Counted from the stretch's first letter, positions 33,141-41,305 are shown. The stretch is DNA of 64,000 nucleotides from an uncultured Clostridia bacterium (GCA_945829235.1 CALZUA010000014.1:23504-87503), one strand, 5' to 3'. Numbers and translations are program-made. Notes: a model not told the origin generated them from the letters alone.

Positions 33141-33158
33141 ACTATGCATATAGGAATA
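33141..33158 (+). promoter_or_regulatory. Candidate operator at the thioredoxin start
   Basis: ACTATGCATATAGGAATA, sharing ACTA-N2-CATATAGGAA with the ABC operon site at 32926-32941 and lying just downstream of the predicted start, so a bound repressor would block both divergent units. Confidence 0.5.
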
Positions 33159-33180
33159 ACGGGATATGGAGGAACAAGAA

Positions 33181-33489
33181 ATGTTGACACAACTGACGGC
33201 GGCGAATTTAAGTGAGGTTTTGGGAACGGAGAAAGCGCTGGTGGTGGAGTTTTACTCGCCGACCTGCGCACATTGCAAGAAGACGGAGGTAGGGCTTGCA
33301 GAAATCTCGGAGAGCGATGATGTAATGATAGCGAAATGCGACATCACCGAGGAAACCGCGCTTGCTGAAAAGTACGATATAACCGCGCTTCCAACGCTCC
33401 TTTTCATCAAGAACGGCGAAATTCGGGAGCGGCTGGTTGGGTTCACGCACAAGCTGATAATTTTGGAGAACATCAAAAAATTGCAATAA
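33181..33489 (+). CDS. Thioredoxin-family protein
   Basis: A 102-residue single-domain thioredoxin. The active site is SPTCAHCKK (Cys29, Cys32); the usual W-C-G-P-C is replaced by T-C-A-H-C, so the redox potential may differ. The cis-Pro is in TALPTLLFI. The ATG at 33181 is preceded by GGAGG with 8-base spacing; an upstream ATG would overlap that site. It has its own promoter, divergent from the ABC transporter operon, and shares a putative operator with it, which ties it to sulfur or redox control. Confidence 0.88.
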   Translation: MLTQLTAANLSEVLGTEKALVVEFYSPTCAHCKKTEVGLAEISESDDVMIAKCDITEETALAEKYDITALPTLLFIKNGEIRERLVGFTHKLIILENIKKLQ

Positions 33490-33596
33490 AAAACGCGCGT
33501 TGGTGCAAAAGCCGACGCGCTTTTTGCGGTAGACAATGCTCTGCGGGAACTCTTGGCGAGGTTTGCGAACGGGGGCGGGTTTCTGCGAAACCTTGG

Positions 33597-33691
33597 CATT
33601 TTCGGCGGCATCGAACCGCCGAAAATGCGCGGGCGAAGCCACGCACGAAGGCTGTTGAAAGAACGGGTTTGGATAGCGTGGCTTCGCCCGC
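33597..33691 (+). repeat. Two-hairpin element, copy 6
   Basis: Hairpin I CATTTTCGGCGG / CCGCCGAAAATG with loop CATCGAA; hairpin II GCGGGCGAAGCCACGC / GCGTGGCTTCGCCCGC over a 31-base loop. The rest of the 33490-33883 gap shows GCGAACGGGGGCGGG-type units and no gene. Confidence 0.9.
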
Positions 33692-33883
33692 TCTGCGAGC
33701 TTAGTTTGCGAGAGGTGCAGTGAGTTTTACCGTTGGGGCGGGGTGTGTTTATCGGGATTTGCCACGGACTTCCGAGAGCGTCCTGTTCGGCTTCTATCCG
33801 CTTTTCGCGGCATAGTTTAGAAATGGTTTGCTACGGGATACCTCATTTTTCGGAGGCTTCCTTTGTTCCCCAAAACTCCGTAG

Positions 33884-35494
33884 TTACACCCTCTGAAGCT
33901 TCGTTTTAAGGGTTGCAATTTCAGAGTCTATCGCATTTATCCGAGCCAGCGCCTCTTTTTTCTTCCGTGCGCCCTCGCCGAAAATCTTGTTCTTGAATTC
34001 TTCGTAAATTCGGCTCTGGTTTGCCCTTTCAGTGTTGAGTTGAGCAATTTGAGCGTTGATTGCGTTGTTGTTTGCAATCGCTTTTTCGCGGGCTTTCTTG
34101 GTTTCGTTTCTCTTAAAGCCGCCGGGAAGAGTGTAGTAGTTTTTCTTCATTTTGCATTCTTTTTCCAAAGCGCCTTCAGCACAAAGACCGTTGGCTAATC
34201 CCGGATATCCTATGCCCATTACACCGCAAGCTTGGCTAAAAGCCTTGCCCAGAGTATCGTATGCTTCTCCGGAATCAAATATTTTATCGCCTGTAAATAC
34301 CGATTTGTACTTTTCGAACAACGCATCGGGATCAAGCAGAACTAAAATGTCATCCACAAACGTTCGGTCAACCTTGTTGGACGAACCGCCGTCCTTTTTG
34401 TTTAACGCTAAAGAAGATAAATCTAAATCAAAAACATAACCATTTTGTTTAGCAGTTTTCTTGTGCAATGTCAACAATCCATCACGTTTTCCGATTATGT
34501 AGTCGTTTGCAAACGGGTCATAATTGTTTTGATTTGTGTGTTTGTCGTAATCATAGATGAAATTTGGTAGTTTACCGGTAGAAAAAGCGAGGTCATAAGA
34601 AAGTTCTTCGATAACGCTCATATCCGAGGATATACCGTCCTGAGAGAGTATTATTCCAACAGCGACTTGAAGTTCGTCCGGAGTGATTGTGGTCTTGTCT
34701 GCAAACGCCGCTGTCAATACACCCTTTATATACTCCTCACAAAAGTAAACAGGATTATCATCGACATAAAACGCATGATCAAGTGCTCCGCGTATCAGCG
34801 CAAGTTCACTTTGTTTCAGAAATTTAATTCTTGTATTGGCCACCTGTGTTTTGTTTTGGCTTACGGTAGCTGTTGTGTTTTTATCTCTGCTTTCGGGCTT
34901 TTGACAGTCAATATATCCGTAGGCATTGGCAGTGGTGCAAATTTTTTCAAAATCAAACTTTGAAATATCACCCGTGCCTTTTCGTGTAAGATATTTGGCA
35001 ATATCTTTAAACAACTGATTTACATAGTTTTCATCATCGATAGGGAACGAGGTGATATTGTTTTCCAAACAGTATTTGTACAGCAATAAAGCTTGTTCTC
35101 TTATGCTTGCAACTTTGTTAGTTCTGGAATTGATTTTTGAAATAATCCCGGCGCAGGAATCCTTCGGCGGTTCCAGCTTGTTAGCAACAGAAGCGGAGGG
35201 CTGCCACTCAATGTTACAGTAGCGTTGCTTGTACCTGATAAGCGTTGATTCGTATTTCGCGGGGTCTGCCAAGGCTCTGTCTATGTCATTTTCCGTAAAG
35301 TCAAGCATAAGGTATCCCAAGTCCGAACCGCAGGCTCCGCAGTGATAATATCCCTTCTTTTTGCCCGCTGTACCTGCAACTGCGCCGACAGGTCCAAAAA
35401 AGATTGTTCCGGCAACCGCCTTTCCGACGCTGAAACCCTCGTTTTTTGTGCCATAAGAGACACTCTTGCTTCCGCAAGCCGCACATCTCGACAT
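33884..35494 (-). CDS. Uncharacterised zinc-ribbon and glycine-zipper protein
   Basis: A 536-residue protein I do not recognise. Residues 1-50 hold a split zinc ribbon: CAACGS at the start and CGACGS near 47, separated by a glycine-rich hydrophobic stretch (VGKAVAGTIFFGPVGAVAG) that could insert in or lie on a membrane. Residues 55-440 have no obvious motif. Residues 445-536 form a Lys/Glu-rich coiled coil (KKAREKAIANNNAINAQIAQ and onward). Lower GC and longer AT-rich runs than its neighbours suggest a different origin. It has its own consensus promoter and faces a divergent XRE-type regulator. Confidence 0.6.
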   Translation of the reverse strand: MSRCAACGSKSVSYGTKNEGFSVGKAVAGTIFFGPVGAVAGTAGKKKGYYHCGACGSDLGYLMLDFTENDIDRALADPAKYESTLIRYKQRYCNIEWQPSASVANKLEPPKDSCAGIISKINSRTNKVASIREQALLLYKYCLENNITSFPIDDENYVNQLFKDIAKYLTRKGTGDISKFDFEKICTTANAYGYIDCQKPESRDKNTTATVSQNKTQVANTRIKFLKQSELALIRGALDHAFYVDDNPVYFCEEYIKGVLTAAFADKTTITPDELQVAVGIILSQDGISSDMSVIEELSYDLAFSTGKLPNFIYDYDKHTNQNNYDPFANDYIIGKRDGLLTLHKKTAKQNGYVFDLDLSSLALNKKDGGSSNKVDRTFVDDILVLLDPDALFEKYKSVFTGDKIFDSGEAYDTLGKAFSQACGVMGIGYPGLANGLCAEGALEKECKMKKNYYTLPGGFKRNETKKAREKAIANNNAINAQIAQLNTERANQSRIYEEFKNKIFGEGARKKKEALARINAIDSEIATLKTKLQRV

Positions 35495-35555
35495 AATAAT
35501 TATCCTCCGTTATAGTATAATAGGCAGAATATTACAGAAAACTACCTTTAGTTGT

Positions 35556-35584
35556 ATTATATCACACCATATAGTTGTTGTCAA
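35556..35584 (-). promoter_or_regulatory. Sigma-A promoter of the zinc-ribbon gene
   Basis: On the minus strand TTGACA (35579-35584), 17 bases, TATAAT (35556-35561). Confidence 0.82.
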
Positions 35585-35656
35585 GACCAAAATGGTTTTT
35601 TAATTTATGTGTAATATCTGATACAATGTAATTACAAACTAATTAAGGTGGTTGCT

Positions 35657-35989
35657 ATGGTTAAGAACTTACGGTTGTTAAGAGAAGAAGCGGGATTATC
35701 TCAACAAAAGCTCGCAGATATGCTGAATATTTCGCAACAGGCTATTTTTAAGTACGAGAAGACCGCCAACGAACCGGATATTGCCACGCTTATCAGGCTT
35801 GCCGAAATATTTAACGTTACCGTTGATTATCTGATAGGAAACACCGAAATAAGAGAACGCAATGCAAAATGCAGCGCAGTAATGCTGACCGAAAGCGAAG
35901 CTGAGCATATCCGCAAATGGCGGAGCCTGCCATCACCGATACAGGATAATGTAGATGAACTTATCGCGAATATTATTGCCAAAATATAA
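35657..35989 (+). CDS. XRE-family transcriptional regulator
   Basis: A 110-residue protein. Residues 3-60 are a Cro/cI helix-turn-helix (LRLLREEAGLSQQKLADMLN, ISQQAIFKYEKTANEPD, NVTVDYLIGNTE). The rest is a short helical tail likely for dimerisation. The ATG at 35657 follows AAGGTGG. It is divergent from the zinc-ribbon gene and probably regulates it and itself. A strong terminator follows at 36046. Confidence 0.9.
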   Translation: MVKNLRLLREEAGLSQQKLADMLNISQQAIFKYEKTANEPDIATLIRLAEIFNVTVDYLIGNTEIRERNAKCSAVMLTESEAEHIRKWRSLPSPIQDNVDELIANIIAKI

Positions 35990-36045
35990 TGGAGAAAACG
36001 CCTTGTGAACTCAGAGCGTTTTGCATTGATTTTTATAAAACAAAA

Positions 36046-36087
36046 GCGGACAAAATCCACACGAAAGATTTTGTCCGCATAATTTTT
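36046..36087 (+). terminator. Terminator after the XRE gene
   Basis: GCGGACAAAATC pairs perfectly with GATTTTGTCCGC (nine-base loop), followed by ATAATTTTT. The stretch 36088-36340 after it shows no gene. Confidence 0.88.
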
Positions 36088-36344
36088 GAATTTGTAGCTT
36101 AAAATCTGCTGTTTTTCACGAAATTTCACCCGAAAAATCTGAAAATAGAACATTTAACCGGCTCACACACACCATCGCTTTTTCTATCGGAGTTTGAAAA
36201 CGCGGGTTGCGAGAGCCTCGCGGAGCTTGTTGCTCGGCTGATTGCAAAAGTATCTGATTGTACAAAAATGTCTGAACAAACAGCGGGTTGTGCGCTATAA
36301 TTTAGGTGTTATATCCCGCTGTAATGGTCGGAAAGTGAGGTTAT

Positions 36345-36540
36345 TATGGAGAAAAATTTAATCGTCGGGATTTCGTTCGTATGATTGACGACATTAAGGC
36401 GGAAAAATCGGCATTGTTATCACCGAAGATTTGTCGCGATTTGGGCGCGATAATTTGATAACAGGGCAGTATATCGAAATGATTTTGCCTGATTACAACG
36501 TTCGATTTTAGCTGAAAATGACGTTGTGGACACGCTTGAG
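36345..36540 (+). pseudogene. Remnant of a serine recombinase
   Basis: The translation, joined across one frameshift near 36409, reads FNRRDFVRMIDDIKAEK and then GIVITEDLSRFGRDNL, ITGQYIEMILPDYNVRF, a stop, then AENDVVDT. This matches the catalytic core of large serine recombinases (the DLSRFGRD arginine helix) found on clostridial conjugative elements. Both ends are missing, so it is inactive. It marks a past mobile-element insertion next to the AT-richer zinc-ribbon/XRE pair. Confidence 0.8.
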
Positions 36541-36592
36541 AAGTATTTGGTTTACGCTTTGTTTCCGAAAGGGCTTTTTTCGATTCGCGTGA

Positions 36593-37501
36593 CTAATCGC
36601 CGCTTTGCAATAACTCCAAGTACCGCTCCGCCGAAGTTGCCGCATTTGCGCCGTCCGCCGCCGCTGTGATAACCTGCCTGAGCGGCGTCGTGCGTACATC
36701 TCCCGCCGCGAACAACCCCGCCGCGCTCGTCACACCGTCCTCGCCGGCAACCACATACCCGCGCTCGTCCAGCTCGCACACGCCCGCCAGCACTGCCGTA
36801 TTTGGCACGCTTCCGACCGCGCAAAAAATACCGTCAACCGCAAGCTCTTTCCGCTCACCGTTCTGCGTGAATACAATCCCGTCCGCTTTCTCTCCGCCCG
36901 TCACCTCGTTCAGCGTTGCGTTGAGAATCGGCTTGATGTTCGCGCACTCACCAACCTTTTTCACAAGCGACCTGTTTGCACGAAACTCGCTTCGACGGTG
37001 AACAAGATAAACGGTTTTGGCAATATTTGCCAGATAAACCGCATCGCCAAGCGCCGTGTCACCGCCGCCGATGACGGCAACCGTTTTATCGCGGTAAAAC
37101 GCGCCGTCGCACACCGCGCAGTACGAAATCCGAAGCTTGTCATCGCCGTTCACACCGAGCTTTCGGTGACTTGTACCGGCGGCGTAAATCACGGTTTTTG
37201 CGTCAACCGTGCTGTTGTCGCTGAGCCGAATTGTCCAAAAATCGCCCTTTTCAAGCGCGCTGACCTCGCCCTCAAGGAACTCCGCACCAAGCTTTTCCGC
37301 CTGTTCGCGGAACTTCTCGCCCAGCTCATAGCCGCTTATCCCGTACAACCCGGGGTAATTTTCAACCTTCTCGGTCACGGCAATCTGACCTGTTCCAAGG
37401 TACTCCTTCTCGATAACAACCGCGTTCAGCAACGCGCGTTTCGCGTAAATTGCCGCGGTAAGTCCGGCAGGTCCGCTCCCGATTATTGCCACATCTACCA
37501 T
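36593..37501 (-). CDS. trxB: Thioredoxin-disulfide reductase
   Basis: A 302-residue low-molecular-weight reductase. FAD-binding GSGPAGLTAAIYAKRA at the N-terminus, the redox pair CAVCDG (Cys128, Cys131), NAD(P)H-binding GGGDTALGDA and C-terminal AAGDVRT. It regenerates reduced thioredoxin; two thioredoxins are encoded nearby. The ATG follows TGGAGG. A CATA-N9-TAGG sequence overlaps its probable -10 (TATTAT), resembling the Rrf2-type operators at metY and nifS. Confidence 0.94.
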   Translation of the reverse strand: MVDVAIIGSGPAGLTAAIYAKRALLNAVVIEKEYLGTGQIAVTEKVENYPGLYGISGYELGEKFREQAEKLGAEFLEGEVSALEKGDFWTIRLSDNSTVDAKTVIYAAGTSHRKLGVNGDDKLRISYCAVCDGAFYRDKTVAVIGGGDTALGDAVYLANIAKTVYLVHRRSEFRANRSLVKKVGECANIKPILNATLNEVTGGEKADGIVFTQNGERKELAVDGIFCAVGSVPNTAVLAGVCELDERGYVVAGEDGVTSAAGLFAAGDVRTTPLRQVITAAADGANAATSAERYLELLQSGD

Positions 37502-37530
37502 TTTCTACCTCCAAATTTCGGTCAACATTA

Positions 37531-37547
37531 CCTACTATAATACTATG
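37531..37547 (-). promoter_or_regulatory. Degenerate CCTA-N9-TAGG site before trxB
   Basis: On the minus strand CATA-GTATTATAG-TAGG, one mismatch from the CCTA-N9-TAGG palindromes at metY and nifS, overlapping a TATTAT box. Confidence 0.35.
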
Positions 37548-37559
37548 GGCAAAGGTTGT

Positions 37560-37700
37560 TGACAGGATATGGTGCGTTTTTTGCCGTCAACAACCAGATA
37601 TGTGCCGCGCCGGTTCAACACCCGCCGCGCTCGTTACCGCAACAAAAGCGTTGGCGTTGGCAACCAGCCCCGCATATAGCACCTCACACGTTCTCGACAA
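37560..37700. other. Gap between trxB and the Rrf2 gene
   Basis: No gene. It carries units of the GTTNNCGNNAAC type (GTTCTCGACAAC near 37690, GTCAACAACC) within otherwise unremarkable sequence. Confidence 0.45.
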
Positions 37701-38150
37701 CTAGATATAGTACATCACCTGTTCAGCGGGCTGAAGGGTTTTCTTGACCTCGTTAACGATATCGAGAAGTGTGAGCGATGAGGTAAACTCGGCGAGGTAC
37801 TGCTCAATCCGCGCCCAGAGCATTCGGTCAAGTATATCGGTAACGGCGTTGTTGCACTCCTCAAGCTCGGCGATGTCGTTACCTATTAAAGTGATGTCGA
37901 TAGCATCGAGTATTTCCTTGACGGTAATATTCTCGGGGCTTCTTGACAAAATATACCCGCCGTGAGGGCCTTTTATGCTTTTGACAAGCGAGCTTTGGCG
38001 AAGGCGCGTGACAATCTGCTCGAGATATTTCACGGAAATCGCGCGTCGCTCGGCGATTTCGTAGAGGTTGACCGCGCCGCCGTTTTCCGAGTTTATCGCA
38101 ATGTCGGCGATTATCACAAGCCCGCATTCAATCTTGGTTAAAATTCGCAT
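37701..38150 (-). CDS. Rrf2-family regulator (CymR/IscR type, no Cys cluster)
   Basis: A 149-residue Rrf2 regulator. Winged helix 1-75: ILTKIECGLVIIADIAIN, YEIAERRAISVKYLEQIVTRL, GPHGGYILSRS. The loop that carries three Fe-S Cys in IscR has only one Cys here (LEECNNAV), so it likely senses a metabolite or a protein partner as CymR does. It is divergent from metY, whose promoter carries a perfect 8-base-arm palindrome; control of the sulfur operon is a strong inference. The ATG follows GTGAGGTGAG. Confidence 0.88.
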   Translation of the reverse strand: MRILTKIECGLVIIADIAINSENGGAVNLYEIAERRAISVKYLEQIVTRLRQSSLVKSIKGPHGGYILSRSPENITVKEILDAIDITLIGNDIAELEECNNAVTDILDRMLWARIEQYLAEFTSSLTLLDIVNEVKKTLQPAEQVMYYI

Positions 38151-38198
38151 TTTCTCACCTCACTGTTGCAAATCATATAAATCCCATTTGTTTAGTAT

Positions 38199-38227
38199 AT
38201 TATATCACACTCCAACAACTTCGTCAA
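38199..38227 (-). promoter_or_regulatory. Sigma-A promoter of the Rrf2 gene
   Basis: On the minus strand TTGACG (38222-38227), 17 bases, TATAAT (38199-38204). The leader contains ACAAATGGGATTTATATGA, also found in similar form (ACAAATGGATTTATGA) in the iscR leader. Confidence 0.8.
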
Positions 38228-38294
38228 CCCGTATTATTGTATAAAAAATCCCGTTTTTCAACCAAAATTTTTGGCAAAAAGGCTAAAAATATAC

Positions 38295-38319
38295 TTAACC
38301 TATTGACATTGTAGGTTAA
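38295..38319 (+). promoter_or_regulatory. Operator-like palindrome over the metY -35
   Basis: TTAACCTA-N9-TAGGTTAA, perfect 8-base arms. The nine-base centre contains the -35 box TTGACA, so binding would block RNA polymerase. Confidence 0.75.
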
Positions 38320-38331
38320 TAGTGTTATAAT
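38303..38331 (+). promoter_or_regulatory. Sigma-A promoter of the metY-hcy operon
   Basis: TTGACA (38303-38308), 17 bases, TATAAT (38326-38331). The leader to the TTG start is about 180 bases. Confidence 0.87.
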
Positions 38332-38368
38332 GGAAAAAAAGAACAATATCGCAAATATTTACTACGAT

Positions 38369-38476
38369 TTTGTTGCAACCCGAGGCGGTTCTCGGCAACG
38401 GGGGCGGTTCTCGATAACGAGGTCGGTTATATATAAGGTGTGCGGCTTCAATTGCAGAGCGGGCGAACGGTTACAC
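38369..38476 (+). repeat. 19-bp-period tract in the metY leader
   Basis: Units about 19 bases long follow each other: GTTCTCGGCAACGGGGGCG (38388), GTTCTCGATAACGAGGTCG (38407), GTTATATATAAGGTGTGCG (38426), and a decayed one. Most end in CG. Located in the transcribed leader. Confidence 0.8.
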
Positions 38477-38518
38477 AAAAAATCGCGGTATTGAAAAAAA
38501 GTTTGAGGGTGAGTCAAT

Positions 38519-39745
38519 TTGAAATTCAACACGGCTCTTTTACATAAAAACAACCCGTGCGAAAAGGCAACTGGCGCGACGCTTGCGCCGATTTATCAGG
38601 TGAGCGCGTTTGCGCAGGGTTCTGCCGAACAACTCGAAAACGTGTTCAACAACAGGGCGGCGGGGTTCGCGTACACCCGCATCAGCAACCCCACGGTTGC
38701 CGCATTTGAAAGCCGAATGAGAGCGCTAGAAAAGGGCATTGGCGCGGTTGCTTGCTCGTCGGGAATGACCGCGGTTTCGATGGCGCTGATGAACATTTTG
38801 CAGGCGGGTGACGAGATTATTGCAGGCTCGGGGCTGTTCGGCGGTACAATCGACCTGTTCGGTGACCTCGCAGAGTTTGGCATAACAACGCGCTTTGTCG
38901 AGCACGTTTCCGCTGATGATATTCAACCGTTGATAAACGAGAAAACAAAGGCGATTTTCGCGGAGCTTGTCGGCAACCCAAATCTTGAAATCGTGGATTT
39001 GAAGGCGGTTGCGGCGGTTGCCCACGAGCACGGAATACCGCTGATTATCGACAGCACAACCGCCACGCCGTACCTTATAAATCCCGCAGATTTTGGTGCA
39101 GACATCATCGTTCACTCCACATCAAAGTACATAAACGGCGGAGGAAACTCGATAAGCGGCGTTATCATCGACAGCGGCAACTTCAAGTGGGATTTCACCA
39201 AGCACCCGAAGCTCACAAAGTACAAAAAGTTCGGGCAATTCGCTTATCTGTTTTCGTTGCGAAACGGCATCTGGCGCGACTTCGGCGGTTGTCTGGCACC
39301 GATGAACGCGTTTATGAACAGCGTTGGCTTGGAAACACTGGGTTTACGAATGGAACGTTGTTGCGAGAACGCGTTGGCGCTCGCTGAGTTTTTCGAGAGC
39401 ACCGAGAACATTTCGGTGAACTATCCGGCGCTTCCGTCAAGCAAAAGTTATCGTCTCTGCAAAGAATTGCTCGGGGGAAAAGGCGGGGCAATTCTCACAA
39501 TCCGCGCGGGTTCAAAGGAACGCGCTTTTCGGCTGATAAACGGGCTGAAGCTCGCGACAAACGCAACAAATATCGGCGTTGTGCGGACGTTGGTTATTCA
39601 CCCCGCAAGCACGATTTACGCGCACAGCACCGCCGAGCAAAAGCTCCACGCGGGCGTTTACGAGGACACAATCAGAATTAGCGTGGGAATTGAAGATAAA
39701 GAAGATTTGGTTGATGATTTCAAGCAATCGATTGAAAAACTTTAA
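38519..39745 (+). CDS. metY: O-acetylhomoserine sulfhydrylase-type enzyme
   Basis: A 408-residue Cys/Met-metabolism PLP enzyme. The PLP Lys is in VHSTSKYINGGG (Lys203); other conserved parts are YTRISNPTVAAFESRMRALE, ACSSGMTAVS and HPASTIYAH. MetY joins O-acetylhomoserine with sulfide to make homocysteine. The linked sulfur-carrier genes suggest the sulfide may arrive as a protein thiocarboxylate, as reported for Wolinella MetY. The TTG start at 38519 follows GAGGGTGAG. It is the first gene of a seven-gene operon ending at 42725. Confidence 0.9.
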   Translation: MKFNTALLHKNNPCEKATGATLAPIYQVSAFAQGSAEQLENVFNNRAAGFAYTRISNPTVAAFESRMRALEKGIGAVACSSGMTAVSMALMNILQAGDEIIAGSGLFGGTIDLFGDLAEFGITTRFVEHVSADDIQPLINEKTKAIFAELVGNPNLEIVDLKAVAAVAHEHGIPLIIDSTTATPYLINPADFGADIIVHSTSKYINGGGNSISGVIIDSGNFKWDFTKHPKLTKYKKFGQFAYLFSLRNGIWRDFGGCLAPMNAFMNSVGLETLGLRMERCCENALALAEFFESTENISVNYPALPSSKSYRLCKELLGGKGGAILTIRAGSKERAFRLINGLKLATNATNIGVVRTLVIHPASTIYAHSTAEQKLHAGVYEDTIRISVGIEDKEDLVDDFKQSIEKL

Positions 39746-39760
39746 CTTGGAGGAAAAGAC

Positions 39761-40624
39761 ATGGCGATAGATTACGGAACGCTCAAAAAGGGCGGTTTTA
39801 TGCGGCAAAAGCAGAAGAACAACTTCTCGCTTCGCTTGCGCGTTGTAGGGGGAAATCTCACGGCAAGGCAACTCGCGAAAATTGCTGAGGTTTCCGAGAA
39901 ATTCGGTGACGGACACGTTCATCTCACGTCAAGGCAGAGTGTTGAGATGCCGTTCATTAAAATCGACGATATCGATGCTGTGAAAAACGCGCTTGCCGAG
40001 GGCGGCGTTGAGCCGGGCGTTTGCGGACCGCGCGTCCGCACGATAACAGCTTGCCAAGGCGCGGCGATTTGCCCGAGCGGCTGTATCGACACCTACGCGC
40101 TGGCTAAGGAGCTTGACGAGCGGTATTTTGCGAGGGAGTTGCCGCACAAGTTCAAGTTTGGCATAACCGGCTGTCAGAACAACTGCCTGAAAGCCGAGGA
40201 AAACGATGTCGGCATAAAGGGCGGCATCAAGGTGAAGTGGGACGCGGACAAGTGTATAAACTGCGGCGTGTGCGAAAAGGCTTGCCGAGTGGGTTCGATA
40301 ACGATTGATAATGGGAAAATCTCTGTTGATGACAGCAAGTGCAACTTCTGCGGACGTTGCGTGAAATCCTGTCCGACCGAGGCTTGGGACACCGTTCACG
40401 GCTATATTGTATCATTCGGCGGACTTTTCGGCAATACGATAAACAAAGGTGAAGCGATTATCCCGTTCATCGAGGACAAGGAAAAGCTCCTCAAAATCTG
40501 CGACACCGCGATAAAATTCTTTGAGGAAAACGCGAAAGCGGGCGAGCGGTTTAAGTTCACGATAGACCGCGTTGGGCGGGAAAAATTTGAAAAAACAATC
40601 CGGGAGGCTTATGAAAATGGCTGA
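39761..40624 (+). CDS. Small siroheme sulfite reductase with ferredoxin domain
   Basis: A 287-residue enzyme. The N-terminal nitrite/sulfite reductase ferredoxin-like half is followed by the siroheme/4Fe-4S Cys set: TACQGAAICPSG (Cys98, Cys104) and GCQNNCLKAEENDVG (Cys138, Cys142). Two 4Fe-4S ferredoxin motifs follow (Cys165-175 and Cys194-204). The single-subunit, short form fits anaerobic assimilatory enzymes that reduce sulfite to sulfide with ferredoxin. It lies 15 bases after metY and feeds the sulfur carrier encoded downstream. No siroheme synthesis gene is in the window. Confidence 0.9.
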   Translation: MAIDYGTLKKGGFMRQKQKNNFSLRLRVVGGNLTARQLAKIAEVSEKFGDGHVHLTSRQSVEMPFIKIDDIDAVKNALAEGGVEPGVCGPRVRTITACQGAAICPSGCIDTYALAKELDERYFARELPHKFKFGITGCQNNCLKAEENDVGIKGGIKVKWDADKCINCGVCEKACRVGSITIDNGKISVDDSKCNFCGRCVKSCPTEAWDTVHGYIVSFGGLFGNTINKGEAIIPFIEDKEKLLKICDTAIKFFEENAKAGERFKFTIDRVGREKFEKTIREAYENG

Positions 40625-40862
40625 ATTTGAAATTGATGATTATGTTGACATCACGGATGTTGTCTGCCCGACAACGTTTGTTAAGGCGAAGGTTGCGCTT
40701 GAGGAGCTTGACGAGGGGCAGATTTTGTCCATCAAGCTGAACGACGGCGAACCGGTGCAAAACGTTCCGCGGAGCATCAAGGAGGAGGGACACAAAATCC
40801 TCAAGCTCACGGACAACGGTGACGGAACGTACAATCTCATTGTTGAAAAGGTGGGAGAGTAA
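40617..40862 (+). CDS. tusA: TusA-family sulfur carrier
   Basis: An 81-residue TusA/SirA fold protein. The conserved Cys-Pro is at VVCPTTFVKAKVALEEL (Cys17), the site that carries persulfide. The C-terminal part is longer than in E. coli TusA but keeps the SIKLNDGEPVQNVPRSIKEEGH strand pattern. The ATG at 40617 is 9 bases after CGGGAGG; the ATG at 40611 is too close to it. It overlaps the sulfite reductase stop by 8 bases. TusA-like proteins are part of the Wolinella hcy cluster as well. Confidence 0.88.
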   Translation: MAEFEIDDYVDITDVVCPTTFVKAKVALEELDEGQILSIKLNDGEPVQNVPRSIKEEGHKILKLTDNGDGTYNLIVEKVGE

Positions 40863-41173
40863 TGGCGGTCAAACTCACGGCGGACAGCTTCGACAGCGAA
40901 GTTCTCGCGGCAAGCGGGCTTGTGGTAACGGATTTCTTCTCGGACAGTTGTATCCCGTGCAAGCGAATGTCGCCGGTTATTGCCGAGCTTGAGGAAGAAC
41001 GCGGCGATGTGAAATTCGCGAAGCTGAACATAAACTTTGACGGTGAAATTGCCGAGCGGTACGGCGTTACGTCCGTGCCAACGCTGATTTTTTTCAAGAA
41101 CGGCGAGGAAAAGGCGCGGCTCACGGGCGCGCAGAAAAAGGCGGCAATCGCCGAGATTATCGACAACATTTAA
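40862..41173 (+). CDS. Thioredoxin
   Basis: A 103-residue thioredoxin with active site DSCIPCKRM (Cys30, Cys33) and cis-Pro in TSVPTLIFF. Its ATG shares a base with the TusA stop (TAATG). In this operon it can provide electrons for sulfur reduction or clear persulfides. The active-site Trp is replaced by Ser. Confidence 0.92.
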   Translation: MAVKLTADSFDSEVLAASGLVVTDFFSDSCIPCKRMSPVIAELEEERGDVKFAKLNINFDGEIAERYGVTSVPTLIFFKNGEEKARLTGAQKKAAIAEIIDNI

Positions 41174-41305
41174 CCCGCGTTGTTGCTCAAATTCACGAGC
41201 ACGGTTGCGTTGAATGTCTGGCAAATTCCGGCAAGCGCGGCGGGAAAAACAAGCACGGGTGTTGACTTGATAAACAATATTACAATGATTAAGGAGAAAA
41301 ACAAA

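Noticed and set aside
38332..38518. A SAM or T-box riboswitch in the metY leader
   Set aside because: None of the conserved SAM-I core or T-box (TGG-pairing) sequences is present; the leader is filled by the 19-base tract.
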